A stretch of 40,462 bases of DNA from Acidobacteriota bacterium (GCA_026394015.1 JAPKZA010000276.1:1-40462), one strand, 5' to 3'; shown: positions 1-9,162, counted from the first letter of the stretch. Translations and numbers: made by a program. The notes: generated by a model not told the origin, from the letters alone.

Positions 1-157
1 CTCTTGCGTTGGCGCTGTCCAATGCTTACTTCGACTCGCTCGGGATTCCGAGCCTAACTGGCGGGCAATAGCTCAACCCGCCGAACCGCCGGATGCGGAC
101 CCGCATGTCCGGTGGTGTGGGAGGGGAGGAGCCGCGAGGCTCCTCCCTATCCCGATT
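1..157 (+). mobile_element. Group II intron, 3' end (ribozyme domains 5 and 6)
   Basis: The window opens inside a group II intron. Domain 5 can be folded from 85 to 116: a 9-bp stem (85-93 with 108-116), a two-base bulge (TG at 106-107), a 4-bp upper stem (94-97 with 102-105) and a four-base loop GACC (98-101). Domain 6 follows: GGGA 119-122 pairs with TCCC 150-153, and a 10-bp stem (124-133 with 138-147) is capped by GCGA. A bulged A at 149 is the likely branch point. The intron should end near 154-157 (GATT). The end of its reverse transcriptase gene lies just upstream. The element stops about 17 bases from the stop codon of the oppositely oriented TonB receptor gene. The 5' end lies outside the window, so intactness cannot be judged. 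The D5 loop is not a GNRA loop. Confidence 0.82.
3..71 (+). CDS. Group II intron reverse transcriptase/maturase, C-terminal end (partial)
   Basis: Only the last 22 codons are present, ending in TAG at 69-71; the 5' part is outside the window. The visible tail contains SNAYFDSLGIPSL, which matches the usual end of intron-encoded proteins (Ser-Asn, an aromatic residue, then a Gly-(Leu/Ile)-(Pro)-Ser-Leu motif). Ribozyme domains 5 and 6 begin 13 bases after the stop, which is the normal arrangement for an intron whose ORF sits in domain 4. The fragment alone would be too short to identify; the adjoining ribozyme structure makes the call. The full protein would have reverse-transcriptase and maturase domains and help the intron splice and retrohome. 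Confidence 0.7.
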   Translation, partial: LALALSNAYFDSLGIPSLTGGQ

Positions 158-173
158 GGAGTTGAAGTTTCGG

Positions 174-3100
174 TTAGAAGCTGTAGCGGAGGCTGAGCTG
201 AATGTTGCGTTCGCTGCTCTTGCCGGTGACTTTGCCGAAGGTGGCGGCGGTGGGGTTGGTATCCACGCCACCCCAGTTCGGGTGGTTGATCCAGTTGAAC
301 GCTTCGGCCTTGAAGGTCACAGACTGACGCTCGGCGAAGCGGAACACCTTCAACATTGCGAGGTTCCAGTTCTGGAATCCTGGATTGTTGAAGCCGATCG
401 AGTTGCGGTTCTGGTTGGGCAACGTGCCGTTGGCCGGTTGGGTGGCCAGCGCGGTGGTGCCGTTGGTAACAGGGAAGTAGAAGTTCGGTTCCCCTGTATA
501 GTTACCGGCGGCGGTAACGTTGCTGAACTGGCGGCCCGAGTTATCGGGCGTGAAGTTCAGGTTCCACGGCTTGAAGTTGCTTGAACCGGTTCCGAGGTAG
601 TCGTTCCCGTTGCCGATGGTGATCGGGGTGCCGGTCTGCCACTGGTTGACGGCATTGATCTGCCAGCCGCCAGCCAAAGCCTTGACGGCCTTGTTCACGC
701 TGGAACCATTGAAGAACGGGAGTTCGTACACAACGCTGGCCACGGCGATGTGCCGGGTGTCGTTGGCGGATTTGCCCCAGTTCAGGCTCTGGTTGAAGGT
801 GTCGTAGAAACCGTCGCGGGGGCCGGAGTTGTTGTCCATGGTCTTCGACAGCGTATAGGAGAAGCTGTAGAGGAGACCCTTCGCAAAACGCCGGTTGGCC
901 TCAATCTGCAAGCCGTTGTAGGTGCTGCGGCCCGAGTGCTCGAGCATCGGGATGTTGGCGAAGCCCTTGTAGGGGCGGAGGAAGTTGACGTTCGCGCCAG
1001 CGTTGGCAGCCTGGAACGTGGTGCCGGTGGGCAGTTGGTTCAGGTCGCGTTCGCGGGCGAGGAAGTTGGCAACCGTACCGACGTAGCCGACTTCGAGCGT
1101 GGTGCCGAAGCCAACTTCGCGCTGGTAGGTGGCGTTCCACTGGTAAGACAGCGGCACCTTGTAAGCGCGATCGATGGTCATGAAGAACTGCGGGAACGCC
1201 ACGCGGGCAGCGCCGCCGGGCTGATCGACGTTTCCGTTGGTGACGGACGCCATCGGCTGGAAGGGCGGGTTGCCGCCGAGGAACACGCTGTCATACACGC
1301 CAGGACGGGAGACGAAGCCGCCGAAGCCGACGCGGAGGACCTGCTTCGGGGTGATGGAATACGCCAAGCCGAGGCGCGGCATAAAGTTCTGCCGGTTCGG
1401 AGCGGGATAGCCGTTGCCGCCGTCGAGCAGGTTGTTGAACAAGCCCGAGTCGATGGCCGGAACGCGACCCTTGCCGGCGGCCGGGAAGGACGAACCGGGA
1501 ATACGGACGCCGTTGTAACGGTTGCCGCTCAGGACGTTGCCGGTGGCGCGGTCGAGGACAGCCGCCTGGGCGGGATCGTAGTTCTTCGGGTCGAAGTAGG
1601 CTTCATTGCCCCACAGCGACTTGTAATAGCCGTTCTGCCAGGTGCCGCGGAAGCCGAGTTCGAGCTTCAGCTTCTGATTGACGCGCCAGGAGTCCTGAGC
1701 GAAGTATTCGAACATGTGACCGCGATACGGGGTGAAGCTGCGCGGACCGATCTCGGCGTAGGTCGAGAAGAGGCCAAGCGCGGCGTTGGTGAGGCCGGTG
1801 CCGGTGCCCGGAGCGCCACCAGGGCGGACGTCGTTGAATTCAAAACGGCCGTTCTGGTTGTTGGTGCCGCCGGGGACGCCGGAGACGTTGATCTGGTCGA
1901 AGTCGTTCTGGCCGGACCGTTCGAAGGTGGCCCCGAACTTGAAGGTGTGGTTGCCAACGATCTTGGTCAGGTTGTCGGAGAAGGTGTAGATGGGACCGGC
2001 GGAGCTGGACGGGTACGGACCACCGTCGATCTGGCCGATGTTCGGGATAACCACCGTCGGGATCTTGTCCTGGATCTCTTTCGGATCGCTGAACAGATAG
2101 GGATAGGTGATGTTGTTGACCGAGCGCTGGTAGCGGCCCTGGCGCTGCACGGCGATGGTGACGCGGTCGTTGGAGCCGGTAATGGTCGCTTCGTTGATCA
2201 TGGTCGGGCTGATCGTCCACACGTGGGTCAGGCTGGCGGTTTTGTTCGGACGGTTCAGAGCCGAAGGCGCGAAGTCGAACCCGCTGGCGAACCCGTTGGC
2301 CACGTCAAAGGAGTAGTTCAGGTGGCGGAAGCGGATAGTCTGGTTCGAGGTCGGATTGAAGTCGACCGAGACCGTGTCCTTCCGCTGGTTCTGCGGCTGG
2401 GGCCGAACCTGGAAGAAATTGTTGTTACCGGGGAAGATGCCGTTGGGGGCGGGGAAGGTCCGGAGAAACGCCATGCCGTTCGGGCTCTGGCGGTTGGCCG
2501 GGATGATGTTGCCAGGGAAGGGTGCGCCGGTTTGCGGATCGTTGATGACGCGGGGGGCGCCATAGAAGAGATTGGTGCCGAGCAGTTCGCTGAAGTCACC
2601 GTTACGCATGGCGAGCGAAGGGACGCGTTGGCCGCCGTTGTTGACGTCCTGACGGAACTTGACCCACTCCTGAGCAAACAGGAAGAAGAGCTTCTGGCGT
2701 TCTTTGTTGAACACTTTCGGGATCATCACCGGGCCGGAGACGTTGTATCCGAACTGGTTGAACTTGAGCGGCGGCACGAAGTTGGTCGACGCGGAGCGGT
2801 TCCGGGTCCAGCTATTGGCATCGAGGACATTATTGCGGAAGTTCTCGTAGAAGCTGCCGTGGAAGTCCTTTTGGCCGGAGCGGGTGACCATGCGGATCTG
2901 GCCGTTGCTCGACCGGCCGTATTCGGCCGAGTAGTTAGCGGCGAGGATCTGCACTTCCTGAACCGTATCGGCGTCAGCGGTACCGATGGAGGTGCCGTTG
3001 GCGCGGGTACGCATGGCGACGGCGCCATCAACCGTGATGAGCGAATCCTGCGAGCGGCCACCGTTGATGGTGAAGCCACCGCTGGAGAGGCCGAAGCTGA

Positions 3101-3620
3101 AACCGGACAAGGCACCACCGCGAACACCGGGGCGGAGCAGGGCGGCGAACAGCGGGTTGCGGCCGTTCAGGGTCAGATTCTGGATCTGGGCCTGTTCGAC
3201 GGTCTTACCGACAGTCGACGATTCGGTGTTGATTTGCGCAGCGCTCGCTTCCACGGTGACCGATTCGGTCAACTGACCGACGGACATTTCCATGTTGACG
3301 GCGATGGGAAGACCGGCATCGAGCTTGTTGCGGCTAGACGCAGACTTCTTGAAGCCAGGGGCTTCGACCGTGACCGTGTAGTAGCCGGGCGAGATGTTAG
3401 TAACGGTGTAGAAACCGGAGCTGTTGGAGGTCGTGGTGCGTTCGAACCCGGTACCGTCGTTCTTCACGCTGACTTTGGCGTTGGCGATCACAGCACCGCT
3501 GGGATCTTTCACAACGCCCGAAATGCTTGCATTGTCCGATTGTGCGAAACCGGAAATCGCGAGAACGAACAGCGCCAAGGTGGCGATTGCTGCTCTGCGC
3601 AGAGCTTGTTGAAGCTTCAT
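174..3620 (-). CDS. TonB-dependent receptor, Oar-like, with carboxypeptidase-regulatory N-terminal domain
   Basis: This 1148-residue outer-membrane protein begins with a signal peptide (charged start, hydrophobic core, cleavage near SGFAQ). A carboxypeptidase-regulatory-like beta-sandwich of about 85 residues follows (SGVVKDPSGAVI through YYTVTVEAPGF), then a plug domain and a long beta-barrel ending in Phe (LSLRYSF), the usual barrel-assembly signal. This architecture is the acidobacterial/myxobacterial Oar type. Family members are thought to take up oligosaccharides, peptides or other large ligands with TonB energy, or to act in adhesion; the substrate cannot be read from sequence. The start is supported by AGGAG at 3626-3630, five bases before ATG. 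It is transcribed divergently from the ABC ATPase at 3702. No SusD-like partner is visible. A group II intron ends just past its stop codon. Confidence 0.93.
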   Translation of the reverse strand: MKLQQALRRAAIATLALFVLAISGFAQSDNASISGVVKDPSGAVIANAKVSVKNDGTGFERTTTSNSSGFYTVTNISPGYYTVTVEAPGFKKSASSRNKLDAGLPIAVNMEMSVGQLTESVTVEASAAQINTESSTVGKTVEQAQIQNLTLNGRNPLFAALLRPGVRGGALSGFSFGLSSGGFTINGGRSQDSLITVDGAVAMRTRANGTSIGTADADTVQEVQILAANYSAEYGRSSNGQIRMVTRSGQKDFHGSFYENFRNNVLDANSWTRNRSASTNFVPPLKFNQFGYNVSGPVMIPKVFNKERQKLFFLFAQEWVKFRQDVNNGGQRVPSLAMRNGDFSELLGTNLFYGAPRVINDPQTGAPFPGNIIPANRQSPNGMAFLRTFPAPNGIFPGNNNFFQVRPQPQNQRKDTVSVDFNPTSNQTIRFRHLNYSFDVANGFASGFDFAPSALNRPNKTASLTHVWTISPTMINEATITGSNDRVTIAVQRQGRYQRSVNNITYPYLFSDPKEIQDKIPTVVIPNIGQIDGGPYPSSSAGPIYTFSDNLTKIVGNHTFKFGATFERSGQNDFDQINVSGVPGGTNNQNGRFEFNDVRPGGAPGTGTGLTNAALGLFSTYAEIGPRSFTPYRGHMFEYFAQDSWRVNQKLKLELGFRGTWQNGYYKSLWGNEAYFDPKNYDPAQAAVLDRATGNVLSGNRYNGVRIPGSSFPAAGKGRVPAIDSGLFNNLLDGGNGYPAPNRQNFMPRLGLAYSITPKQVLRVGFGGFVSRPGVYDSVFLGGNPPFQPMASVTNGNVDQPGGAARVAFPQFFMTIDRAYKVPLSYQWNATYQREVGFGTTLEVGYVGTVANFLARERDLNQLPTGTTFQAANAGANVNFLRPYKGFANIPMLEHSGRSTYNGLQIEANRRFAKGLLYSFSYTLSKTMDNNSGPRDGFYDTFNQSLNWGKSANDTRHIAVASVVYELPFFNGSSVNKAVKALAGGWQINAVNQWQTGTPITIGNGNDYLGTGSSNFKPWNLNFTPDNSGRQFSNVTAAGNYTGEPNFYFPVTNGTTALATQPANGTLPNQNRNSIGFNNPGFQNWNLAMLKVFRFAERQSVTFKAEAFNWINHPNWGGVDTNPTAATFGKVTGKSSERNIQLSLRYSF

Positions 3621-3701
3621 AGATTCTCCTTACCAAAGAGGGGAGGAACTCCCCGGATCCAACCAGTTTATCCTATTCGGGGAGATAATAGAGGTCTGGA
3701 T

Positions 3702-4484
3702 ATGGTTACTCCTTTACTGCGGTGGGAAAATGTTACAGTGATGCACGACGAGGTGACCGCCCTCGACCAGTGCTCGCTTTCGATCAATGAGGGCGAACAC
3801 ATTGCGATTTTGGGCCCAAATGGCTCAGGAAAGTCGACTTTGATCAAGACGATTACGCGGGAGCTGTATCCGCGCTGGCCGGTGCCGCGGTGCCGGATGG
3901 AGGTTTACGGACAGCAGATCTGGAACGTCTGGGAGCTGCGGGCGTGGATGGGGATCGTGACGAACGACCTGGTTCACCAGTGCACGCAGCCGTATCCGGT
4001 GCTGGAGACGATTCTGTCGGGGTTCCATTCGAGCGTGGGGATTTGGCCGTACCACCCGATCACGCCGGAAATGGAAGCACGGGCGGAGGAGCTGCTCGAC
4101 CTGCTGGAGATTCGGCACTTGAAAGATCGGCTGCTGACGGAGATGTCGAGCGGCGAGGTGCGGCGGGCGGTGATCGGCCGGGCGCTGGCGCATCGGCCGA
4201 AGGCGCTGATTCTGGATGAGCCTTGCAACTCGCTGGACATTGCGGCGATGCGGGAGCTGCGGGAGGTGATGCGGACGCTGGCGGGGAGCGGGGTGACGGT
4301 GATTCTGGTGACGCACCACCTGCCGGATATCATTCCGGAGATTGGCCGCGTAGTGTGCATGCGACGGGGGCGGATCTATCGGGACGGGCCGAAGGCGGAG
4401 GTGCTGACGGAGGAGTGCTTGAGCGATGTTTTCGAGACGCCGGTGCGGGTGTTCGAGCACGACGGGTTTTATCACATGTGGTGA
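3702..4484 (+). CDS. ABC transporter ATP-binding protein
   Basis: A single-domain ABC ATPase of 260 residues. Walker A GPNGSGKST is at 38-46, the signature MSSGE at 148-152, Walker B LILDEP at 169-174 with the D-loop SLD after it, and the H-loop His at about 205-206 (VTHH). The signature has Met instead of Leu in first place, and the long insert between Walker A and the Q-loop (ELYPRWPVPRCRMEVYG) resembles ModF/YlmA-type ATPases. No permease or binding protein is adjacent, so the transported substrate is unknown, and a non-transport role is possible. The start ATG at 3702 has GAGG at 3691-3694. A much longer upstream reading frame exists only as antisense of the TonB receptor. Its stop lies 18 bases before a tRNA gene, so the two may share a transcript. 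Confidence 0.88.
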   Translation: MVTPLLRWENVTVMHDEVTALDQCSLSINEGEHIAILGPNGSGKSTLIKTITRELYPRWPVPRCRMEVYGQQIWNVWELRAWMGIVTNDLVHQCTQPYPVLETILSGFHSSVGIWPYHPITPEMEARAEELLDLLEIRHLKDRLLTEMSSGEVRRAVIGRALAHRPKALILDEPCNSLDIAAMRELREVMRTLAGSGVTVILVTHHLPDIIPEIGRVVCMRRGRIYRDGPKAEVLTEECLSDVFETPVRVFEHDGFYHMW

Positions 4485-4502
4485 TGGTAGGCTGTAAGAT
4501 CA

Positions 4503-4578
4503 GGGCCCTTAGCACAATGGTTAGTGCAGCGGACTCATAATCCGTTGGTTCCCGGTTCAAGTCCGGGAGGGCCCACCA
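4503..4578 (+). tRNA. tRNA with CAT anticodon (Ile2 type more likely than elongator Met)
   Basis: A complete 76-base cloverleaf with encoded CCA. The acceptor stem GGGCCCT (4503-4509) pairs with AGGGCCC (4568-4574), the discriminator is A4575 and CCA is 4576-4578. The anticodon loop CTCATAA carries CAT. The G-rich acceptor stem, the TGGTTAGTGC D-arm and the loop resemble bacterial tRNA-Ile2, in which C34 is changed to lysidine by TilS so that it reads AUA. Elongator tRNA-Met cannot be excluded without identity-element scoring. The gene starts 18 bases after the ABC ATPase stop and ends five bases before the start codon of the next CDS. Confidence 0.93.
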
Positions 4579-4583
4579 GCTTT

Positions 4584-7079
4584 ATGCGTTGGTTTTTACT
4601 GGCATTCAGCAGTTTGGCGTGGGCGGCGGAGCCGGCGGCGGTCATCGAGCAGCGCTGCCTGAAGTGCCACGGCGGCGAGAAGGTATCGGCGGGGCTGGAC
4701 CTGACGAAGGCCGGTTCGGCGAAGATCGTGGCTCGCGTCGAGAGCGGCGAGATGCCGCTGGGCGGGCCACGTTTGGGGCCGGACGAGGTGGCCGCCGTGA
4801 AGGCTTGGGTGGCGGCGGGGTCGAAGCCGTTGACCGCGACCGCGAAGAAAGTCTTTTGGGCGTTTCGGCCGGTTTTGAAGCCGGCGGTGCCGCCGGGGGC
4901 CGCGCACCCGATTGACGCGTTTTTGCTGCAGAAGTTGCAGGCCAAGGGGCTGGGGTTTGCGCCGAAGGCGGATGACCGAACGCTGCTGCGGCGGGTGGCT
5001 TTTGACTTGACGGGGATGCCGCCGGAGGGTACGCTGCCTTACGCCGATGCGGTGGAAGCGTTTTTGGCCTCGCCGCGCTACGGGGAGCGCTGGGGGCGGC
5101 ACTGGCTCGATGTGGTCCGCTTTGGCGAGACCGACGGCGGGGAGCATAATTTTGAACGGGCGTTGGCGTGGCCGTATCGGGATTACGTGATTGAGGCGTT
5201 GAACGCCGATAAGCCGTATCCGGAATTTTTGCGGGAGCAGATTGCGGGGGACCTGATCGCCCCGGGGGATCCGAAGATGGTGCGGGCGACGGGGTTTCTG
5301 GTGGCGGGGCCGTGGGACTCGGTGAGCGCGGAGCTGAATAAAGACGTCGCGATGAAGGCGACGGCTCGCATGGATGAACTCGACGATATGGTCACGACGA
5401 CCATGCATACGTTTCAGGCGATGACGGCCAACTGCGCCCGGTGCCACGACCATAAGTTCGACCCGATTCCGACGAAGGATTACTACAAGCTGACGGGCGT
5501 TTTTCAGTCGGTCGGGTTTGGGACTCGGGAGGTGGTTTCGGGAGAGGCAAAGGCCGCTTACGATCAGGCCACGAGCCCTTTGCGGGCGGAGTTGAAGGCG
5601 GTGGAGCAGCGGATCGCGGATGCCGAAGATCCGGTGCGGGCGACATATTTGCGGACGGCGATGCGGACGTTTGCGGCTGAGCGGGCCAAGGACCCGCGGC
5701 GGATTCCGCTGAACCCGGTTTTCAATACGAACCGGCTGCGGGGCGGGGGCGAGTTGCGGCTGGTGATTACGGGCCATGATGGGCCGCTGGCGAAACTGGC
5801 TTGGCTGACGGTGGGGGGACGGGAGATTCGGGATTGGACGGCTCCGCGGAAGGCGACTCCCGATGAACCGGTGATTTTGCCGTTATGGGCGGTGGAGGCG
5901 GGGGCCGAGATCACGTGGGCGACGGACGATACTTTGGCTCGGAAGCCGGGGCTGATTAACGTTTATCGGGTGGAGGCGAAGCGAGGCGAGCAGTGGGTGG
6001 AGGTGGCCAGTTCGCTGGACCACGTTCGATTGGTGGAGACCGAGATTCCGGTGGCGCCGGACCCGAAGCTGGTTCCGGAGTTGAAGGCCGAGCGGGATCG
6101 GTTGAAGGCGGCTTTGGCGAAGATCGCGGCTCCGCCGAAGCTGTACGCGGCGGTGCCGCATGCTCCGGACCAGGCTTACGTGCTGGAGCGCGGGAGCGTG
6201 GCGCGGAAAAAGGAACCGGTGGAGCCGGGGGCGTTGGGCGTGGTGCCGGCCCAGTTTCCGAGGGGCAAAGACCGGCGGTTGGCGCTGGCGGATTGGATGA
6301 CGGATCCGGCGAATCCGTTGACGGCGCGGGTGATTGTGAACCGGGTTTGGTACTTCCACTTCGGCAATGGACTGGTGAATACGCCGAGCGATTTCGGGCT
6401 GATGGGGGATCGACCGTCGCATCCGGAGCTGCTGGATTGGTTGGCGGCTTCGTTTGTCGAGAATGGCTGGAGCTTGAAGTGGTTGCATCGGCAGATTCTT
6501 TCGACGCAGGCGTATCAACAGGCGGCGACGCATAACGAGAAGGCGTTTGGGATTGACGCGGGCAATCGGTTGCTGTGGCATATGCCGCTGAAGCGGATGG
6601 ACGCCGAGACGCTGCGGGATACGATGCTGGCGGCGGCGGGGACGCTGCGGCTGGATATGGGCGGGCCGAGCTTTCCGCTGCACAAGATGGGGTCTGGCGG
6701 ATCGTACATTTTCAAGGCGATTGCGAAGCCGGGGCCGGAGACTTGGCGGCGGAGCGTGTATCGGTTCAATGTACGGGGCGGGGACCAACTGATGATGGAC
6801 AATTTCGATTGCCCGGACCCGAGCGTGGCGACGCCGCAGCGGACATCGTCGAACACGGCGCTGCAGGCGTTGACGCTGCTGAACGATGAGTTCGTTTGGG
6901 AGCAGGCGCAGAAGCTGGCGGGGCGGGCGGGTAGCGTGGAACGGGCTTATGAGCTGGTGCTGGGGCGGGGGCCGACGGCGCGGGAGTTGGCGCTGGGCAG
7001 GAAGTACGCGGGGGACCATTCGTTGGCTTTGTTCTGCCGGGTTTTGCTGAATACGAACGAGTTTCTATACATCCCATGA
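4584..7079 (+). CDS. PSD1-type protein: cytochrome c, DUF1549 and DUF1553 domains
   Basis: An 831-residue secreted protein with a short signal peptide (MRWFLLAFSSLAWAAE). An N-terminal planctomycete-type cytochrome c domain has CLKCH at 25-29 and a possible Met ligand in GEMPLGG. DUF1549 covers roughly 105-310 and holds a second CxxCH (CARCHDHK). A carbohydrate-binding-like stretch follows, then DUF1553 from about 560 (LALADWMTDPANPLTARV) to the end. Such proteins almost always occur next to a DUF1501 protein, as here (ATGA overlap at 7076-7079), and are thought to act together in the periplasm, perhaps in polysaccharide breakdown; biochemical proof is lacking. ATG 4584 is chosen because it starts the signal peptide. 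It lies five bases after the tRNA CCA, so the only purine-rich candidate ribosome site (GGAGG, 4566-4570) is inside the tRNA. Confidence 0.92.
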   Translation: MRWFLLAFSSLAWAAEPAAVIEQRCLKCHGGEKVSAGLDLTKAGSAKIVARVESGEMPLGGPRLGPDEVAAVKAWVAAGSKPLTATAKKVFWAFRPVLKPAVPPGAAHPIDAFLLQKLQAKGLGFAPKADDRTLLRRVAFDLTGMPPEGTLPYADAVEAFLASPRYGERWGRHWLDVVRFGETDGGEHNFERALAWPYRDYVIEALNADKPYPEFLREQIAGDLIAPGDPKMVRATGFLVAGPWDSVSAELNKDVAMKATARMDELDDMVTTTMHTFQAMTANCARCHDHKFDPIPTKDYYKLTGVFQSVGFGTREVVSGEAKAAYDQATSPLRAELKAVEQRIADAEDPVRATYLRTAMRTFAAERAKDPRRIPLNPVFNTNRLRGGGELRLVITGHDGPLAKLAWLTVGGREIRDWTAPRKATPDEPVILPLWAVEAGAEITWATDDTLARKPGLINVYRVEAKRGEQWVEVASSLDHVRLVETEIPVAPDPKLVPELKAERDRLKAALAKIAAPPKLYAAVPHAPDQAYVLERGSVARKKEPVEPGALGVVPAQFPRGKDRRLALADWMTDPANPLTARVIVNRVWYFHFGNGLVNTPSDFGLMGDRPSHPELLDWLAASFVENGWSLKWLHRQILSTQAYQQAATHNEKAFGIDAGNRLLWHMPLKRMDAETLRDTMLAAAGTLRLDMGGPSFPLHKMGSGGSYIFKAIAKPGPETWRRSVYRFNVRGGDQLMMDNFDCPDPSVATPQRTSSNTALQALTLLNDEFVWEQAQKLAGRAGSVERAYELVLGRGPTARELALGRKYAGDHSLALFCRVLLNTNEFLYIP

Positions 7080-8446
7080 CGAGACGCGACTTACTTTGGA
7101 ACGTGGGCGGCGGGGCCGCCGGGTTGGCGCTGGCTCAGCTTTTGCAGGGCAAGGGGACGCACTTTGCAGCGAAGGCGAAGCGCGTGATTATGATCTTTCT
7201 GCCGGGCGGGTTGAGCGCGGTGGATACCTACGACTACAAGCCGGAGCTCGTAAAGCACCACGGTAAGGAGACGCAGGGGGCGAATACGATTACGCCGTTT
7301 TTCGGCAAGCGGGGGACAGTGATGAAGTCGCCGTGGCAGTTTGCGCAGCACGGCAAAAGCGGGAAATGGGTGAGCGAGTTGCTGCCGCATTTGGCGGGCT
7401 GCGTGGACGATACGACGTTTCTGCATTCGATGGTGACGCGGTCGAACGCGCATGGTCCGGCGCTGTTTCAGATGTCGACGGGGTTCATTTTTCAGGGGTT
7501 CCCTTCGATTGGTTCGTGGGTGAGTTATGGGCTGGGGAGTGAGAACGAGAACCTGCCTTCGTTTGTGGTGCTGCCGGATCGGCGGGGGTTGCCGCCGTGT
7601 GGGGTAGCGAACTGGGGGAACGGGTTTTTGCCGGCGATGCACCAGGGGGTGGCGTTTGGGAACCAGGAGCAGCCGATTATGAATCTGCGTCCGCCGACGG
7701 CGGTGCCGGCGAAGGCGCAGGCGGCGAGTTACGATTTGCTGAGCCAGTTGAACGAGGAGCATGCGGCGGCGAACCCGGGGGAGGACGCCCTCGTGAGCCG
7801 GATTCGAGCGTATGAACTGGCGGCGAAGATGCAGTTGGCGGCTCCGGGGGTGACCGACATCAGCGGCGAGAGCGCGGCGACGCGGGAGAGCTATGGGTTG
7901 AACGACCCGGCGATGCGGGATTACGGCTATAACTGCTTGCTGGCCCGGCGGTTGATGGAGCGCGGGGTGCGGGTGATCCAGATGTACAATGGCGGGCACT
8001 TCGGGGCTCCGCGCGTGAACTGGGATGCGCATGAGGACTTGGTGGCCAACCACGGGAAGAACGCGCGGATATTGGATCAGCCGACGGCGACGCTGCTGAA
8101 GGACTTGAAGCAGCGGGGGATGTTGGACGATACGCTCGTCGTGTTTACGACGGAGTTCGGGCGTTTACCGATTAGCGAGGGGCTGGGGGAAGGCGGTCGG
8201 GATCATAACCCGGAGGGGTTCACGTCGTGGATGGTGGGGCCGGGACTGAAGAAGGGTTTCAGCTACGGGTCGACGGATGAGTTGGGGTATAAGGCGTCGG
8301 ATAATCCAGTGACGTTATACGATTTTCATGCGACGATTTTGCACCTGATGGGGCTGGATCATACGCGGCTGAGCTGGTATCACAACGGGCTGCAACGGCG
8401 GTTGACCGATGTGCACGGGAAGGTGCTTACGCCGCTTTTCGCTTAG
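7076..8446 (+). CDS. DUF1501 family secreted protein (sulfatase-like fold)
   Basis: A 456-residue protein starting with a TAT-like signal (TRRDLLWNVGGGAAGLAL). The family hallmark begins near residue 38 with IMIFLPGGLSAVDTYDYKP, and the C-terminal part carries VVFTTEFGRLP and GRDHNPEGF, the conserved DUF1501 motifs. The fold is related to alkaline phosphatase and sulfatases, but no sulfatase Cys/Ser formylglycine motif is present, so the enzymatic role is unknown. It is translationally coupled to the PSD1-type cytochrome upstream by a four-base overlap. It converges on the terC-like gene and overlaps it by 20 bases, with no room for an ordinary terminator. Confidence 0.93.
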   Translation: MTRRDLLWNVGGGAAGLALAQLLQGKGTHFAAKAKRVIMIFLPGGLSAVDTYDYKPELVKHHGKETQGANTITPFFGKRGTVMKSPWQFAQHGKSGKWVSELLPHLAGCVDDTTFLHSMVTRSNAHGPALFQMSTGFIFQGFPSIGSWVSYGLGSENENLPSFVVLPDRRGLPPCGVANWGNGFLPAMHQGVAFGNQEQPIMNLRPPTAVPAKAQAASYDLLSQLNEEHAAANPGEDALVSRIRAYELAAKMQLAAPGVTDISGESAATRESYGLNDPAMRDYGYNCLLARRLMERGVRVIQMYNGGHFGAPRVNWDAHEDLVANHGKNARILDQPTATLLKDLKQRGMLDDTLVVFTTEFGRLPISEGLGEGGRDHNPEGFTSWMVGPGLKKGFSYGSTDELGYKASDNPVTLYDFHATILHLMGLDHTRLSWYHNGLQRRLTDVHGKVLTPLFA

Positions 8447-9098
8447 AGAAGAACCAGCCGGCGGCGACGACGAGAAGAGCTCCTGCGACCTGGGCGGTGA
8501 TTTCGACGGCGAAGGACGGATGGAGATTCGTGTGGACGACGGGGTCGGTGACGATCATTTCCGCGCCGACGCGGCCGAGAATGGCGGCGCCGATCCAGAC
8601 GATGACCGGGTACTTGTCCATGATGGTGGAGAGCAGGTTGGAGCTGAGGACGACGAAGGGGATGGAGAGGCCGAGGCCGAAGATGAGCAGGGGCAGGCTG
8701 CCTTTGGAGGTGCCGGCAACGGCGAGAATGTTGTCGGTGGACATGGTCAGGTCGGCGATCAGGATGTACCAGATGGCCGACATGAGGGTGGTGGCGGGTT
8801 TGACGCCGGCGGCGTCGGCGGCGGCGTCGGTGAGTAGTTTGACGGCGATCCAGAAAATGAGGACTCCGCCGATGAGTTTAATCCAGGGGATTTGGAGCAG
8901 TTGGGCGGCGAAGAACGTGAGGCCGATGCGGAGGACGACGGCGAAACCGGCACCGATGCGGATGCCGAGTTTGCGTTCGCGTTCGGGGAGCGACTTGACG
9001 GCGAGCGCGATGACGACGGCGTTATCACCGGCCAGGAGCAGGTCGATAAGGACGATGGCCAGGATGTCGAGGAGGAGTTGAAGCGATAGTTCCGGCAT
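8427..9098 (-). CDS. TerC family integral membrane protein
   Basis: A 223-residue protein with about seven hydrophobic segments. The two TerC family motifs are visible: LLAGDNAVVIALAV near residue 20 and LTMSTDNILAVAG in the middle, each with a buried Asp-Asn pair thought to bind or pass a metal ion. Members of the family have been linked to tellurite resistance and to manganese efflux during metalation of exported proteins. The frame stays open for 62 codons upstream, but ATG at 9096-9098 (MPELSLQ) starts right before the first membrane segment and fits the family; the upstream extension has no membrane or signal character. Only a weak ribosome site is visible. It is divergent from the peroxiredoxin-like gene. 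Confidence 0.88.
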   Translation of the reverse strand: MPELSLQLLLDILAIVLIDLLLAGDNAVVIALAVKSLPERERKLGIRIGAGFAVVLRIGLTFFAAQLLQIPWIKLIGGVLIFWIAVKLLTDAAADAAGVKPATTLMSAIWYILIADLTMSTDNILAVAGTSKGSLPLLIFGLGLSIPFVVLSSNLLSTIMDKYPVIVWIGAAILGRVGAEMIVTDPVVHTNLHPSFAVEITAQVAGALLVVAAGWFFSKRKAA

Positions 9099-9162
9099 GC
9101 GGGAGGCTGGCTTTCCGAAGATAGCACGACGGTCCAGGGCGGATTCGCATCTACTAGACAAT

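Noticed and set aside
750-3700. Very long + strand open frame upstream of the ABC ATPase
   Set aside because: It is antisense to the TonB receptor and only open because of high-GC codon bias; the ABC protein family starts at 3702 with a ribosome site.
4596-7019. Long minus-strand frames opposite the PSD1-type gene
   Set aside because: Arg/Pro/His-rich shadow translations without any domain; the + strand has a clear multi-domain protein.
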